DNA from: Ryuthela nishihirai
Taxonomy: Eukaryota > Arthropoda > Arachnida > Araneae > Heptathelidae
NCBI GenBank assembly: GCA_038380435.1
Contig: JAWZYU010000025.1
Coordinates: 45,640,691-45,704,690 of the forward strand
Length of the DNA: 64,000 nt
Direction: 5' to 3'
Below are positions 46,021 through 57,663 of this stretch, piece after piece. The position numbers and the translations under genes are program-made. Within the stretch, counting starts at the first letter, position 1, and each line of letters starts with the position of its first letter. The notes under the pieces were generated by a model, which was not told where the DNA came from, searched no databases, and saw nothing but the letters and a program-made list of their open reading frames with translations.

Positions 46021-46560
46021 AAGCATATGAAACCTGAAACATATGCACAATACAGAAAATATATCAGACAGGAATGATCTCAGGAGAAAGATAACACAAA
46101 TATTCCTGCCTTCTCCAAGGACTGTTTTATAAAGCAAATGTTTAGAATTCCTTTCCATAAATATCTAATGGCAATAAGGGCACCTGACATTATCTGATGC
46201 ATCCTTGAAAACATAAATATTTGCAAATAAAACTGTCTGTAAAAACACCCAAGTTGTTGTTTGGCTGCAAGTGGAACTGGTCCAATATACACATTTTTAA
46301 CTAAGCATGAAATATAAGTAAGAAAACTCTCAACATCTGACATAAAGTCATTTGTTTGAATTCCAGCATAGTTGATTTCTGATAAAATATATCAATTATG
46401 CAGAAATTAATAAGAATAAAATTTCAAGGCCATCTTACCTAGTCTACAAATGCTTCGAAAGTTGCCAGCACTCAGTCTGTTTTGTATAATCAAGGTGCAA
46501 TCATGTTAAGTTCACTTCCATTTACACTATTAATCATCAACCTATTGGGATCAGATTTTT
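46021..46560. other. No gene recognised; open frame 46343-46080 (minus)
   Basis: The 87-codon minus-strand frame contains 'VYIGPVPLAAKQQLG' and 'ALIAIRYLWKGILNI'. The DNA behind the first motif (GTTGTTTGGCTGCAAGTGGA, 46255-46274) recurs near 49111-49130, so it is a repeat. I cannot assign it. Confidence 0.4.
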
Positions 46561-46564
46561 GTAG

Positions 46565-47010
46565 TCAAAATGAGTCATGTTCTCCCAGATTCACCAAAAA
46601 ATGTTAACACAATATGGAGAAAAGTGTATTAGTCAAAGAAAGTTGTGTGAATGGGTGGATAGGTTTTGAAGTGGCAGAAAAGTGTGGTTGATGAAGACTA
46701 TTCAGGCTGTCCAACAACTTCAATAATGGTAAACAATTGTTGATCAAGTTAATGTTCTCACAATCAAGAAAACAGACGGATTAAGTTTCTGCTATTGCTG
46801 GATGGTACAGATCTGCATATTCAACCAAACATGGAACTTCAAATATTGCAAAGTTTGCACATGGGAACCCAAACATCTCACGAATGGGCATAAATGGAAA
46901 GATTTGGACATTTGTATGCAATTTTTGCAACAATATTGCAACGAAAGAGAGGCATCCTTATGATGAATTGTTACACAAACGATGAACACATGAGATGAAA
47001 CACAGGTTGA
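46565..47010 (+). pseudogene. Mariner transposase remnant (SETMAR-like N-terminal half)
   Basis: Plus-strand pieces are 'QYGEKCISQRKLCEWVD' near 46605, a Ser/Thr-rich linker near 46690, 'DLDICMQFLQQYCNERE' near 46895, and a weak match to the first catalytic motif near 46985. This is the order of the DNA-binding and early catalytic parts of mariner transposases. Stops and frameshifts are frequent. The rest is missing; the DDD element at 47078 starts just downstream. Confidence 0.72.
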
Positions 47011-47077
47011 TCATGAGAAGTTTGTGTATAATTCATCATTTGCATAAATGATTAAAAAAAAATAGAAAAAAATTATA

Positions 47078-48575
47078 CAGGGTGATTCAGTTAAGTGTGT
47101 ACAAACTTCTGGGAGGGGTAGATTGCACAAAGACGAATCGGAATCATATAGCAATGCAGGGTCGGTAACGGCATCAACATGTGCTAGTGTACAGAGAGGA
47201 TGTGAATGAAAGAGGAGCATGTAAGTGAACAAAATGCTTTTTATTAATCACAATAGGTACATTTGCGAAATGCACAGAGGTCACAGAAGGTGTTCGAAGT
47301 TGCGACCACGAGCTGTAACACAGGCCTGACATCGTCAGCTCATGGAATCACGTACATTCTGGAAGATTCCTGGCGTATCTCGGACTTCCGAGGCAGCTAC
47401 GGAGATGCATGCGACAAGGTCCTCAGCACTTTCAACAGGGGTGTCAAACACCAGTCCTTTGACGTAACCCCAGAAGAAGTAATCAAGGCATGATTGGCCT
47501 GGCGATCTCGCAGGCCAATGAACGGGACCACCACGCCCCATCCACTGTTGTCCAAATGTCACGTTTAAGTGTTGACGACCTTCATGGCTGTAATCTTGCC
47601 CATCGTGCTGGAACCACATTGCACGGAGCAGCGACTGAGGGACCTGTTGTTCATCCAAAAGTTCTGGCAAGACGTCCTCCAGAAATATCCGGTAACTCCT
47701 TCCATCCAGACAAACAGGCATGAGGTGTGGGCCTATTAAGTGGTCCCGGACAATGCTGGACAAAACATTTACAGCAAAACGGTTTTGTGCTGCACGTGTT
47801 TGTGTAGCATGGGGGTTCTCCACCGCCCATGCATGTGCGTTATGTGCATTGAAGCTACCTTCCCATGTAAAGCATGCCTCGTCTGTGAACAGCACAGAAG
47901 CAGGAAATTGGGGTTCTGCCGCACCATTGCACAAATGCAATGTGCTGTGGTTAATCCTCAGGCTTCGGTGTCCGGACACGCTGCACATGATATGGATGCA
48001 ATTGGTTATCGTGCATAATCCTCCATACGGTGGATTGGGAAAGACCGACTCGGTGGGCGATTGCTCAAGTACTGGCACTTGGAGTGTGATGACCCCTGAC
48101 TTGGAGGAGGATGTGCTGTATGACAGCACATTTCCAGGAGTTGGGAATGATGGTCCGTGCCCATCATTCCTGACTCCTGGGAGGTCTCTGGAAGGAACCA
48201 GTGTCACATAACCTCTGATGCAGCCATGTAAACATCTGGTGTTTGGGAGTATGCCTCATTGGATACCGTTCCTGGTACACGTGCACAGCGGCTCGCCCAT
48301 TGCAGTCCGCAGCCCCGTATGCGAGATGCATATTGGCCAACTCCGCATTTGTGTAGTCGGCCATCCTACTACCTCTGCAGGCAGTTTGCAAATGATGGTT
48401 ACCTGCGAGGATGTTGTGCAGTCCCGCGGCCGTACAATGCCATCTACCGCGTCGAACAATGCCATCTACAGTGTGAAGATGCAGTTACTGACCCTGCATT
48501 GCTATATGATTCCAATTCGTCTTTGTGCAACCTACCTCTCCCAGAAGTTTGTACATGCTTAACTGAATCACCCTG
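47078..48575 (-). mobile_element. Tc1/mariner-superfamily transposon related to 216-1681
   Basis: CAGGGTGATTCAGTTAAG and its inverse at 48558-48575, with TA on both sides, bound 1498 bp. The inverted ends extend about 110 bp in from the left. The transposase is on the minus strand. Confidence 0.92.
47335..48391 (-). pseudogene. Transposase pseudogene (DDD type)
   Basis: 48391-48164 gives the N-terminal helix-turn-helix ('MADYTNAELANMHLAYGAAD', 'YQERYPMRHTPKHQMF'). After a frameshift, 48207-47335 gives the catalytic core: 'VLFTDEACFTWEG', 'MWFQHDGQDYSHEG', and 'LDYFFWGYVKGLVFD'. I count 39 residues between the second and third aspartates. The core frame is open for about 290 codons, so this copy is younger than the one at 401-1471. 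The DNA-binding linker is scrambled by the frameshift. It is probably inactive. Confidence 0.87.
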
Positions 48576-48577
48576 TA

Positions 48578-49305
48578 TATATGAAAGATTTAAGCATTAA
48601 TCAAAATAACATGAACTATTCATATTAGAAAATAAAAATAAAATATTTGAAATTTTTTTAAATTTTTTCTGGAAGAAAATTAATTTTTAAATTTAACAAA
48701 AGTTAAAATGGAAACAAAAGCAGTAAAATTTTGCAATTTTTTTAAAAAAAACAAGCTTTAAAAATTTAACTATTGTTCTTTTTTTCCTTGAATTTTTGCC
48801 ATTTTATTAATCACAATTAAATGTTTGTTTTTTTTAGTATATAACATGGTATATTTCTATTCATTACTTACATCAGGATCCTGAAAACACTTTAAAATAA
48901 ATCCAGCCACAACAGTGAGTTCAGTTTCAGAAACCTGATACTGTAATGGTTAATGTAAGTGGTCATTTCCATAGAGATTTCACTTTTTGGAGCATGTTAA
49001 CTGTACCATTGAATTTCAGATGTTATGCAAATTGTGATTGCTTCATCACTTTTTCTTTTCAATGAAATATAATACCTCACAAGATATTTTAGTGGAATGG
49101 TATTGGTTTGTTGTTTGGCTGCAAGTGGAAATGGACCAATATACACATTTTTTATTTAACATATCAGAAATGAAGAGGTGAGAAATTCACATTTTTAACA
49201 AAATATTGTTTCAGATTTTATCAAGCAGTGCATTAACTTAGATTCAAAATGTTAATGAAAATGCTACACTTCAAGTGAGATAATAATAATGCAGTTAAAA
49301 CTTAC
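48578..49305. other. AT-rich intron sequence with one short repeat
   Basis: 49106-49170 repeats the motif seen at 46251-46315. Nothing else was recognised. Confidence 0.5.
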
Positions 49306-49406
49306 GCATATGCCAAACCTTCTTCTGCTAATACCACATATATAAATATGATACATGTAAACAGGTTGATAAACACCATAAGAAGACTTGTCATATGTCT
49401 TTTAGC
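49306..49406 (-). CDS. RNFT1: RNFT1/2-like gene, internal exon (membrane domain)
   Basis: This 101-bp exon has a TGTAG acceptor at 49411-49407 and a GTAAG donor at 49305-49301. It is open in phase 0 and leaves two bases (GC) that combine with the A of the next exon. It reads 'AKRHMTSLLMVFINLFTCII' and 'FIYVVLAEEGLAY', one hydrophobic segment preceded by basic residues. In RNFT proteins the same place holds a lysine/arginine cap and a transmembrane helix ahead of the 'LIFxxP' turn. The match by itself is weak, but the phase and order with both neighbours support it. Confidence 0.78.
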
Positions 49407-50109
49407 CTACAGGGAAAAAACAAATTTTTGTTTTCAATAAAGAATTATTTCAGTATCATGCATAACATAATAAAAATACTAATATATATGAAAAACAAAT
49501 TTTCCACAATTTCCTTAGTACCCATTTCATTATATTGATCTGATCAGGGATATCTGAAGAAAACCTGAGAAATGATATTTATTCCTGAAAGATTTCATTA
49601 TCCATGAAGGTAATGCATAACAGAGGGAAAAAAATCATCATTTTATATATAGTATCATCTGACTAACAAATCCAAAACTCCATCTGATACTTTTGAATCC
49701 TTAACATGGCAAATCTAGATAAAAAGCCCTTTATTCCAAAATGTTACCTTCTGAAAAGTTAACTCTTAATCGGTATCACAAAGTTTGATATCTGCTTATA
49801 TACTTCTGCTCCACTCCTTAAAGAGGCTGGAGCTTTTAGAATCATTAAGCAGACTGCTGATAGGTTATTAGTAAGAAAATTGGCACACAACTTTGGCACA
49901 GAAATGAATTTTTGTGTTTCAAATTTTCAAACTGGTTTGACAAAATATACCATATTTCAAAGTATACTGAATGTAACAAAGGTGTTCATCTATTATATAA
50001 TGTTCATTGGTAAGTAACCTGTAGTTTTAAGTCACCACTCATATCAAGATTATAGCTTATTTTGAAATGCTGATGAATTCTAGATGAAATTTACTGTGCA
50101 TTAATTATT
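49407..50109. other. AT-rich intron sequence, nothing recognised
   Basis: No repeat or exon was matched. Confidence 0.5.
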
Positions 50110-50317
50110 AAAATAAATAATACCCCCTCAAGCAGCTGATTGCCACAGAGGTCTGACAGGAGCCTGTCAGTTTATATCCCATAGTAGGAGATCTGAGAGG
50201 ATGGCAGGACCTCAGCAGAAAAACGACACACACATCCATGCCTAAATCCGGGGCTCGAACCCAGGTCCCTTAGATCAGTAGCCAAGCGTGCTAACCACTC
50301 GGCCACGGGACGGCTAG
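50110..50317 (-). mobile_element. SINE-A copy, near complete
   Basis: The head at the right reads GCCGTCCCGTGGCCGAGTGG on the minus strand, and the B box is the complement of GGGGCTCGAACCC. The 3' end is TACCCCCTCAAGCAGCTG with an A/T-rich tail. It is a good reference for the family. Confidence 0.92.
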
Positions 50318-51449
50318 CATTTTCAAAAACAGAAATATCATAACATCCTATGTGGAGACCACAGAGCCTCAGTAAATCTATGCAGCTACTTATTGAGAAT
50401 GATTTCATAGCAAAACTGAAAGGATTTGCATATAATTTTTAAAGATTTTTCCCAATATGATGATCAATGCAAGCATCATTATGAAAGCTGAAATATATTG
50501 TAAGAAAAGTACTTGGTTACTGGAGAAATAAGCTACTTCTGATCCAGAGCTGTAACCCAATAAACATCATGGCCTGAATCTTCCTTTACTACATACCAAC
50601 AAGTGTAATCTACAAACATGTATTAAAAAAAAAGAATAAAAATGATCATCACATGAACAGTCAAAGTTGGTGATTGAAACTTGGGTATACATCTGTGACA
50701 TAAAATTGAGGTCTCTGACTTTTAGGCAGCGGTGATGAAGTGACTACATATTTTTAAATCTCAAATTTATTACAAATTTATGAAACTCATTAAAAACTGA
50801 ATGAATGTTCAGTTTATAAGACTCTGTTAATAATTGAATGTGTGATTTACCCTTAATACCCTGCATGCCAAGACAACTATAACGACTTTCTTAAAAGTCT
50901 GTTTCAGTGATGAAGTAATGTTTCATATGCTATAAAGTTCACTATAACAAGTTCCAATATTACAAAAAATACCTTTAGAACACAAATTTACATGCTTGCA
51001 TGTCAATTAAGTTCCATACACCAAGCTAAATTTAAAGATAAATTTTATATACTACTGCAAAAATTAGTGTTTTCAATACGGGTAATACTTTTTGTAGAGT
51101 TTGTTTAATAATCAAGTTCATTGCTGTCCTTGCCATTAAGCAATATCAGTTCCTAACAATTACAAAAGACATTAAATTAATTTTTCACTTTCAATTCTCC
51201 TAAGTATTTTTTGGCATAAAGTGCTACTATCATCAGGGAACTGCATTCACTGGACAATCACTATTTCAAAGCATGACTGTCTAACGAATGCAGCTCACCG
51301 ATGATGACATCAGTGTCTGCTGAAAGTGTTTAAAATTTCAAAAAATTTAATTTTTTGCCTTTCATAATAGAAATTGATATTCATTTTATTTACTTCAGTT
51401 GCAAAAAAAGCAAAAATAATTTGAATTAATGTTTTTCAAAGTGCATTTA
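50318..51449. other. AT-rich intron sequence, nothing recognised
   Basis: No repeat or exon was matched. Confidence 0.5.
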
Positions 51450-52653
51450 CACTGAAGTGCCACTGAATTAGGGATATGAGACATTATCCAAATTATGTGC
51501 TGCAAGTCCCGCATTTGCACACATGCATGACAAACTCTGATCATATATAGGTGTCAGCTTTGGCTTCCCCAAGCATTCGTCATGAAAAGAGTAATGGGAA
51601 AGGTGAGGGATTTAGATGCATTTGACAGGGGGCAGATCGTAGGTGCCAGACAGATGGGATACTTGATTTCTAATATTGTGAATGAACTTGGTTTTCTCAT
51701 ACAACAGTTTCAAGAGTGTTCCGGGAATATGAAAATTCCAGCAAAAAAACAAGCACCCGGACAAGCTGCAAAGGACAACCAGCCTTGAATTATAGCAGAC
51801 TTCACCATCTGACACACATCGTACAGACCAATAGGGGCCAGACATTATCTGAAATCACCTCCCATCTGAACTTGGGTTCCAGCCAGGAAGTCAGTGCATG
51901 GACCGTGCAACGCTCACTTCATCGTCTCGGCTTCGGGAGTCACCGACCTACGAGATTCCCACTTCTAACAGCATGACACTGGGTTCAACATCTTGGCTGG
52001 GCTAAAGAACATCAAAACTGGACCATTAAAAATTGGCAACAGACAGCCTGGAATGATGAATCCTAATTTAAACTTCATCATGCCGATTGGATACTGAGGG
52101 TATGGCGCCAACCCCATGAAGACATGGATTCTGCATGCCAGGTCGGAACAGTACAAGCTGATGGTGGCTCAGTGATGTCCTGGGGTGTCTTCAGTTGGAT
52201 GTCTGTGGGACCTTTGGTACATGTACCGATGACTCTCAATGCATCCAGTATGTAGAACTCATGGCTGAACATTTACACCCATTTATGGCCATCATGCATC
52301 CCAATGGAGATGGCATCTACCAGCAAGACAACTGTCCATCTCACAGGTCCAGGTTGGCTACTGCATGGTTGCAGGAGCATTCTGCTGACTTTGAAATAAG
52401 GAATTTGCCACCTAAAAGCCCAGATTTAAATCTCACTGAAAATCTTTGGGATACTGTTGAGCAGAATGTTCAGGCTTGTGCCCCATCAGCGACGACCTGA
52501 GAGAATTGTGGACAGCTCTGGAGGATGCATGGGTCACCATACCATGGTCACCAGCTTGTGGAGTCCTTGGCTCATCGTGTGGTGGCCATTATCAGGGCCA
52601 GAGGGGTCCAACACATTATTAGGTTGCAATCCTAATTCAATGGCACTTCAGTG
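51450..52653 (+). mobile_element. Tc1-like transposon E (DD36E), sister of 28704-29982
   Basis: CACTGAAGTGCCACTGAATT and its inverse bound 1204 bp with TA on each side. It is clearly the same family as element D and lacks the minisatellite. Confidence 0.93.
51594..52620 (+). pseudogene. Tc1-like transposase pseudogene (element E)
   Basis: It starts 'MGKVRDLDAFDRGQIVGARQ' and has a frameshift in the DNA-binding part near 51700. The core follows with 'WNDES' and a stop right after it near 52063, then 'YQQDNCPSHRSR' near 52317 and 'DLNLTENLWDTVEQN' near 52430. There are 36 residues between the second aspartate and the glutamate. The stop after the first catalytic motif would block the enzyme. 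Confidence 0.88.
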
Positions 52654-52957
52654 TATAAGCAGCCCTGCTCTTGTGTGTAGCATGCCACTGCCAAGTAATC
52701 ACACTATCAGCTTTGACTCCTGCATTTGAGAGTAAAGATCTCTATAGAATTCTCTATAAAATTTAAGTTGTTAATACTACATAACATTAAGAAAATAACA
52801 TAAAAAAATTCATGTCTCTAAGAAATGGCCCGAGTTGTGCAGCTGTTAAGCCATGCTCATGCAAATTCAACATTCTTTGTGCAAAAAGTCCATTTACAGT
52901 TTTGCAAATAGTCCCAGACATGAAAAATTTCCACAGTGAGGAAAGAAAATTATGCTC

Positions 52958-53165
52958 ATGCATAGCCAAGTGGTTAGCGCGCTTGGCTACTGATCTGAGG
53001 GATCTGGGTTCGAGCCCCGGGTAAGGCATGGTTGTATGTGTCGTTTTTCTGCTGAGGTCCTGCCATCCTCTCAGACCTTCTACTTTGGCATATAAACTGA
53101 CAGGCTCCTGTCAGACCTCTGTGGCAAGCAGCTGCTTGAGGGGGTATTTATTTATTTTTATTTTA
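52958..53165 (+). mobile_element. SINE-A copy, plus strand
   Basis: The A box is TAGCCAAGTGGTTAGCGCGC, the B box GGGTTCGAGCCCCGGG, then a body of about 110 bp and the 3' end GCAGCTGCTTGAGGGGGTA with a TATTTATTT tail. The pol III boxes are intact to the eye. Confidence 0.93.
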
Positions 53166-53854
53166 TACTCTCTAAAAATTAGAGGGCATACTGCTGTCAA
53201 ATGGTTGCAAACACCTCAGAATGGGTCTCGACAAATGGATAAAGATGCATTTCAGTGCCTTCTTATAGAAATGTAAGTTTTCCTATAAACGAACTGATTT
53301 GCACAAATAAGCTCACAATTATATTATCTCATGGTCTCTCAGTAAAATTAAAGCATCTCCCAGCTGGTCAAGCTGTTTTCATAAACATTGACTAAATTTT
53401 TTAAAATTAGGTATTTGTGGATTGGGGGGAGGGCAGTAAAGAAGGTTACCAAACCTCAAAAAGTGGTGATGGTAAGGGCACAATAACCCCCCACCCCCCA
53501 AAAAAAATTATATCATACTGTTTACAAACACACTCAACCATTCAGTAGGCATATGAATCTTTCTCCACCATAATAGCAAGTTTGTGCAGCCTTTTTACCT
53601 GCACCCAACAAAAAAATAAAAATAAAGTAGGGAGGATATTTGCAGTCTCTAGTTGTTCTCCATCCAAATCAAGGTCAAGACAATCCTCCTCATTTCTAAA
53701 ATGTTCAACTTGGGAGATCAATGGAAATAAAATAAAAAGATACAAATGATTAATAAAAAATACAGTCATATTAATCAAACAATGTTTATCCAACACAGTA
53801 ACTATTGAACTTGCATTGTTCACCCAACCTTATTGACCTTACCTACTTGAGTAA
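53166..53854. other. Intron sequence; unexplained open frame 53823-53542 (minus)
   Basis: The frame includes 'QVEHFRNEEDCLDLDLDGEQ', an acidic run unlike its AT-rich surroundings. It has an AG before it and a GTGCAG/GTAAAA region after it, so it could be an exon remnant. No family was recognised, and it does not fit the RNFT order. Confidence 0.35.
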
Positions 53855-54186
53855 ACTTTTTTGCACATCATAGGCTAAATGTCCAGGTAACAAGGACCAC
53901 AAAGGCTCAGAGAAGGGTGGGTGAGGGGGCCCACTGGAACAGCTATTGGGAAACAAATGGTGTTCTCCCGTCAAGGCCATCCAGCATGTTCTTTAACGTG
54001 CACAGGGTATGGTTCTCCCGCACACGGTGCCACAACTTAACATCCCATTTGATGGATGGTGGCCTTTTTAAGCCCATCGGTGTCCGCTACTGACCATGGG
54101 CAGGGTGGGGAGTTTAGCAGAGATAAATCTCAATGCTGACCCAGCTGGTACTCGAACCTGGGAACTGCAGATTACAGCCTGGCAGT
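53855..54186 (-). mobile_element. SINE-B copy, both ends missing
   Basis: CTTTTTTGCACATCATAGGC to CTCGAACCTGGGAACTGCAG matches the SINE-B body and B box. The A-box end and the last bases of the 3' end are absent. Confidence 0.85.
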
Positions 54187-54807
54187 AAATATTAAAAATA
54201 ATCATTATGTAAAAGGTTTAAAACAAATCTAATAGAATCTCTATAAACCACTGTCAAAATTGTACTGTTGAGTCAATTACTAATTTCCAACTTTAGAATT
54301 ATTTGGAGAACATATGAATAATTTTTAATAGTAAAATTCATAGGAAATTTTTTTCAAATTACAAAGAGAATTCATAGTAAAAGTATAAAGTTCAGATAAG
54401 TTTTTAAGTTTTCACATTTGTTCATTGTTTATTGCTACAGGCTAGTTGTTGCAATAGCCATTTTGCAAAAGAGCATCAGTATTTAGAATATATCAATGGC
54501 AGAGCATTATTAGTTGCTGATAATCCATTTTATATGTATTACAGATGTTACAGCATTAATATTAAACCTCTATCTCTGGGGAAATTTTATCGGGTGATAA
54601 TCATTCCTGATAAACTTTCATCATCGATACACTCTCAGCTTCAGTGCTGTGATACCTATCATAATAAATATGGATCATTAGCAACCAATAATGCTGCCTA
54701 CACTAAATATTTTAAAACTAGGTGTTCTGTGAATTGAGTAATATCGCAGTAAAGATGGCTCAAACATCACACACCCCTCAAAACACATATATATATATAT
54801 CATATAA
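54187..54807. other. Intron sequence, nothing recognised
   Basis: The plus-strand frame at 54432-54737 is open for 101 codons with no family resemblance. Confidence 0.4.
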
Positions 54808-54995
54808 AAATAAATAAATACCCCCTCAAGCAGCTGCTTGCCACTGAGTCTGACAGGAGCCTATCAGTTTATATCCCATAGTAGAAGTCTGTGAGGATGG
54901 CAGGACCTCAACAGAAAAACACAAATATCCATGCTTTATCTGGGCTCGAATCCAGATCCCTTAGATCAGTAGCCAAGCGCACTAATCACTTGAAC
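54808..54995 (-). mobile_element. SINE-A copy, decayed head
   Basis: TACCCCCTCAAGCAGCTGCT at the left and GGGCTCGAATCCAGATCCC at the right match SINE-A. An AT microsatellite lies just upstream (54788-54800). Confidence 0.85.
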
Positions 54996-55575
54996 ACATA
55001 ATGTTTACAAACAGAAAAATACTGCAACCTTTTAGTAGATGGCTTAAATCTTTCTACATAATCATCAACACTCCAACACTGATAACGTACATGGTGCTTT
55101 TCTACAAAACAGCCACAGTGACAACCAGCGTGTAGTAACAAACAATGAATAATATGTAAAAACTTGAAAATCTTATTTGAATTAAAAATAACCTAAAATT
55201 CTCTGTCATTGACAATAAAATATTTTATAGCTCAACAAATGAGAATTTTTAGGTTTTAATTAATTTCTGAGCAAGAAGGTCCTTTTAATTGTGTATCTTA
55301 TTTGAACTTTCACTTATACTACCTATCCATATGAATTCTCATTAAAAAAATGCATCTTTTCTCTAACAACTTTCATGCAGACTATAAAAAATTAATTATC
55401 TATTTGTTCTCTCAATAAACTGCTTCACCTAATACTCAGTGATTGCATTCAGCAACAAAATTTTAACACCAGAGAGATTTGTTAAACTAATTTAAGACAG
55501 CAAAGCTACATTTACACAAATCTATTATTCCACAAAAACACACCAATGCAGTTAGAAAAATCTTATAAAAGTTAC
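54996..55575. other. AT-rich intron sequence, nothing recognised
   Basis: No repeat or exon was matched. Confidence 0.5.
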
Positions 55576-55652
55576 CTGTTTTCCTACTTCTCTTTTCACA
55601 ACTGAATTGGCATGACAAAAAGTGATGAACAATCCAATGATGACTAATATAC
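55576..55652 (-). CDS. RNFT1: RNFT1/2-like gene, internal exon (membrane domain)
   Basis: This 77-bp exon has a TTACAG acceptor (55658-55653) and a GTAAC donor (55575-55571). The first two bases (GT) finish a codon from an exon not seen in this window. The exon then reads 'ILVIIGLFITFCHANSVVKR' and 'EVGKQ', and joins in phase 0 to 'AKRHM' of the exon at 49406. RNFT proteins carry 'GxxxxxGLxxTFxxAN' plus a basic stretch at this point. I searched the minus strand up to 64000 for the preceding exon and found none. Confidence 0.82.
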
Positions 55653-56548
55653 CTGTAAGAGTATTTTAATACTTAGTAACAGAAGTTCTAATCAGAAATT
55701 GCTGAAAAAAATATGAAAATTATGAACTTTCTCTTAATAAAGCTACACACAAGTTTTAAAATTAAACAGCTGAGTGCCAAAAATATAACTATAAAGAATT
55801 AAAAAAGTGTTCATACACTGCATGATATTTCAGGATACATGCATATTTTAGATAGGTTAAATGATTTTAGATAAGAGAAAAGATTAATTTCATCACAAGG
55901 TTTGTTACAAATTGGTATACATTTTTAATTTTGGTTGTGATAATTAATATTGGTTAGTAAATTTTGTTTTAGTTGGGGATAAAAACTGATTTTAAAAAAG
56001 TTTGAAAAATGTGAGCAATTACAACTAATTATAGGTAAAAGTGATTGAATTAAAACTAGAAATAACTTATTGCAGAATTAAAATCTGTGAAGTCGGCTGA
56101 ACTTTTCTGGAATCATTAAAAGGCTATTACACATATTGTCATTCTTTTCTAACAGCTCAAGCTAGGAAAATTTTTCAGAACCACAAATGGCCAACTTAAC
56201 AGGTTTCCCTATATCTCTACGTTGTGCTATGTCTTAATCTATAGATTTTTTTTATTAGTATCTTTCTGTTCACTGTAAAAAAAGGCATATATAATAATAG
56301 TCAATTATGGCTGAATTCTGATCTATGACTAGTTCTTTCAAATGTAATTAAATTCCTAGATCAATTACCGTAGTTTTTTAAAAAATATTTCACATTATTT
56401 ATTTTGCTTTCAATTATTTCACTTTGGACACAATTCTAACTATATTGGCTGATTTTTATTTGAAACAATACAGATTGAACAAAGGTTTGAGTATTCATAG
56501 AAAATATGGGTTAGTTCTGTTAGGTGCAGTAGGTCATGCAGGGGGGCT
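55653..56548. other. AT-rich intron sequence, nothing recognised
   Basis: No repeat or exon was matched. Confidence 0.5.
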
Positions 56549-56936
56549 TGGGTTGGGTTGTTTTACCTCTGAGTGGCACTTTTTTGCACACCATGGGCTA
56601 AATGGCCAGGTCACATGGACCTTGAAGTCTCAAAGAAGGTTAGGAGAGGGGACCCACTGGAACAGCTGTTGGGAGACAGATGGTAGCCTCCCATCAAGGC
56701 CATCCAGCGTGTTCTTTAATGTGCACAGGATATGCCTCTGCTGCACACGGGGTGACGGCTTAACGTCCCATCTGACGGACAGCAGTCTTTCCAGGCCCAT
56801 CGGTGTCCACTACTGACCGTGGGCAGGATGGGGAATTTTTGCGGACATAAATCTCAATGCTGACCCAGCTGGGACCGGAACCTGGGAACTACAGATTACG
56901 AGTCTGGTGCGCTACCAACTGAGCCACCCCCTCTCC
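56549..56936 (-). mobile_element. SINE-B copy, near complete
   Basis: TTGGGTTGTTTTACCTCTGA at the left, and the tRNA-like head complement (CTACCAACTGAGCCACCCC) at the right. Confidence 0.9.
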
Positions 56937-57004
56937 TAAAATATATAATGATCATCAGACCAGTGATTCTCTATGCTTCACCCATATGGACGAATACTAC
57001 AATG

Positions 57005-57645
57005 CAGGGGGGCTGAAACTGGGTCTGATCATTACTTAATTAAATGGTTAAAAGAATTACCTTTCACACTAAAGCTCTGAAAGACTCACTCAATTAGCCA
57101 GGTTTACTACGATATTAGGTTGCTACATATCAAATGGCCAATTTCACAGATACATGAAGTTTTTGATCTTTTGAGGACTGAAATTGTTACCAAATGGACC
57201 TTATGATACATTGTATTAAATTATGAAGCCTGCTTACGATAACACAGTAGCCATTTCACCAGTAAATTTTGTGGTATGTAGATTGTAAGAGCTTAACCCT
57301 TTAATGCCCAGAACGGCTGAGATTTGAAATGGACTAGTCCAAACAGGGCTATTTCTTTGTCTTTACTACCTTCTACTATTTTCTCAGATTTCTTGGGAAT
57401 TAAAGGGTTAAAGGGAATAATGGATCAGTCAAATTCGCGTTCTTATACGAGTTTAAACTGGGCCACAACACTGCAAAAGCAACTCACAACATCATTACTT
57501 AGTTAAAAGGTTAAAAAAATTACCTTTCATACCAAAGCTCTGAAAGACTCAGCCCAGGTTTACTATGGTATCAGTTTGCTGCATATCAAACGGGCAATTT
57601 CACAGATGCATGAAGTTTTCTATGTTTTGAGGACTGAATGATAAC
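57005..57645 (+). repeat. RTE LINE fragment in two tandem copies
   Basis: GGCTGAAACTGGGTCTGATC and CTAAAGCTCTGAAAGACTCA match the RTE stretch around 5450-5590. The unit 57030-57190 recurs at 57490-57645, sharing GTTTACTA, TTGCT, CATATCAAA and AATTTCACAGAT with few differences. Confidence 0.75.
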
Positions 57646-57663
57646 ATATACGGATAACATGAC

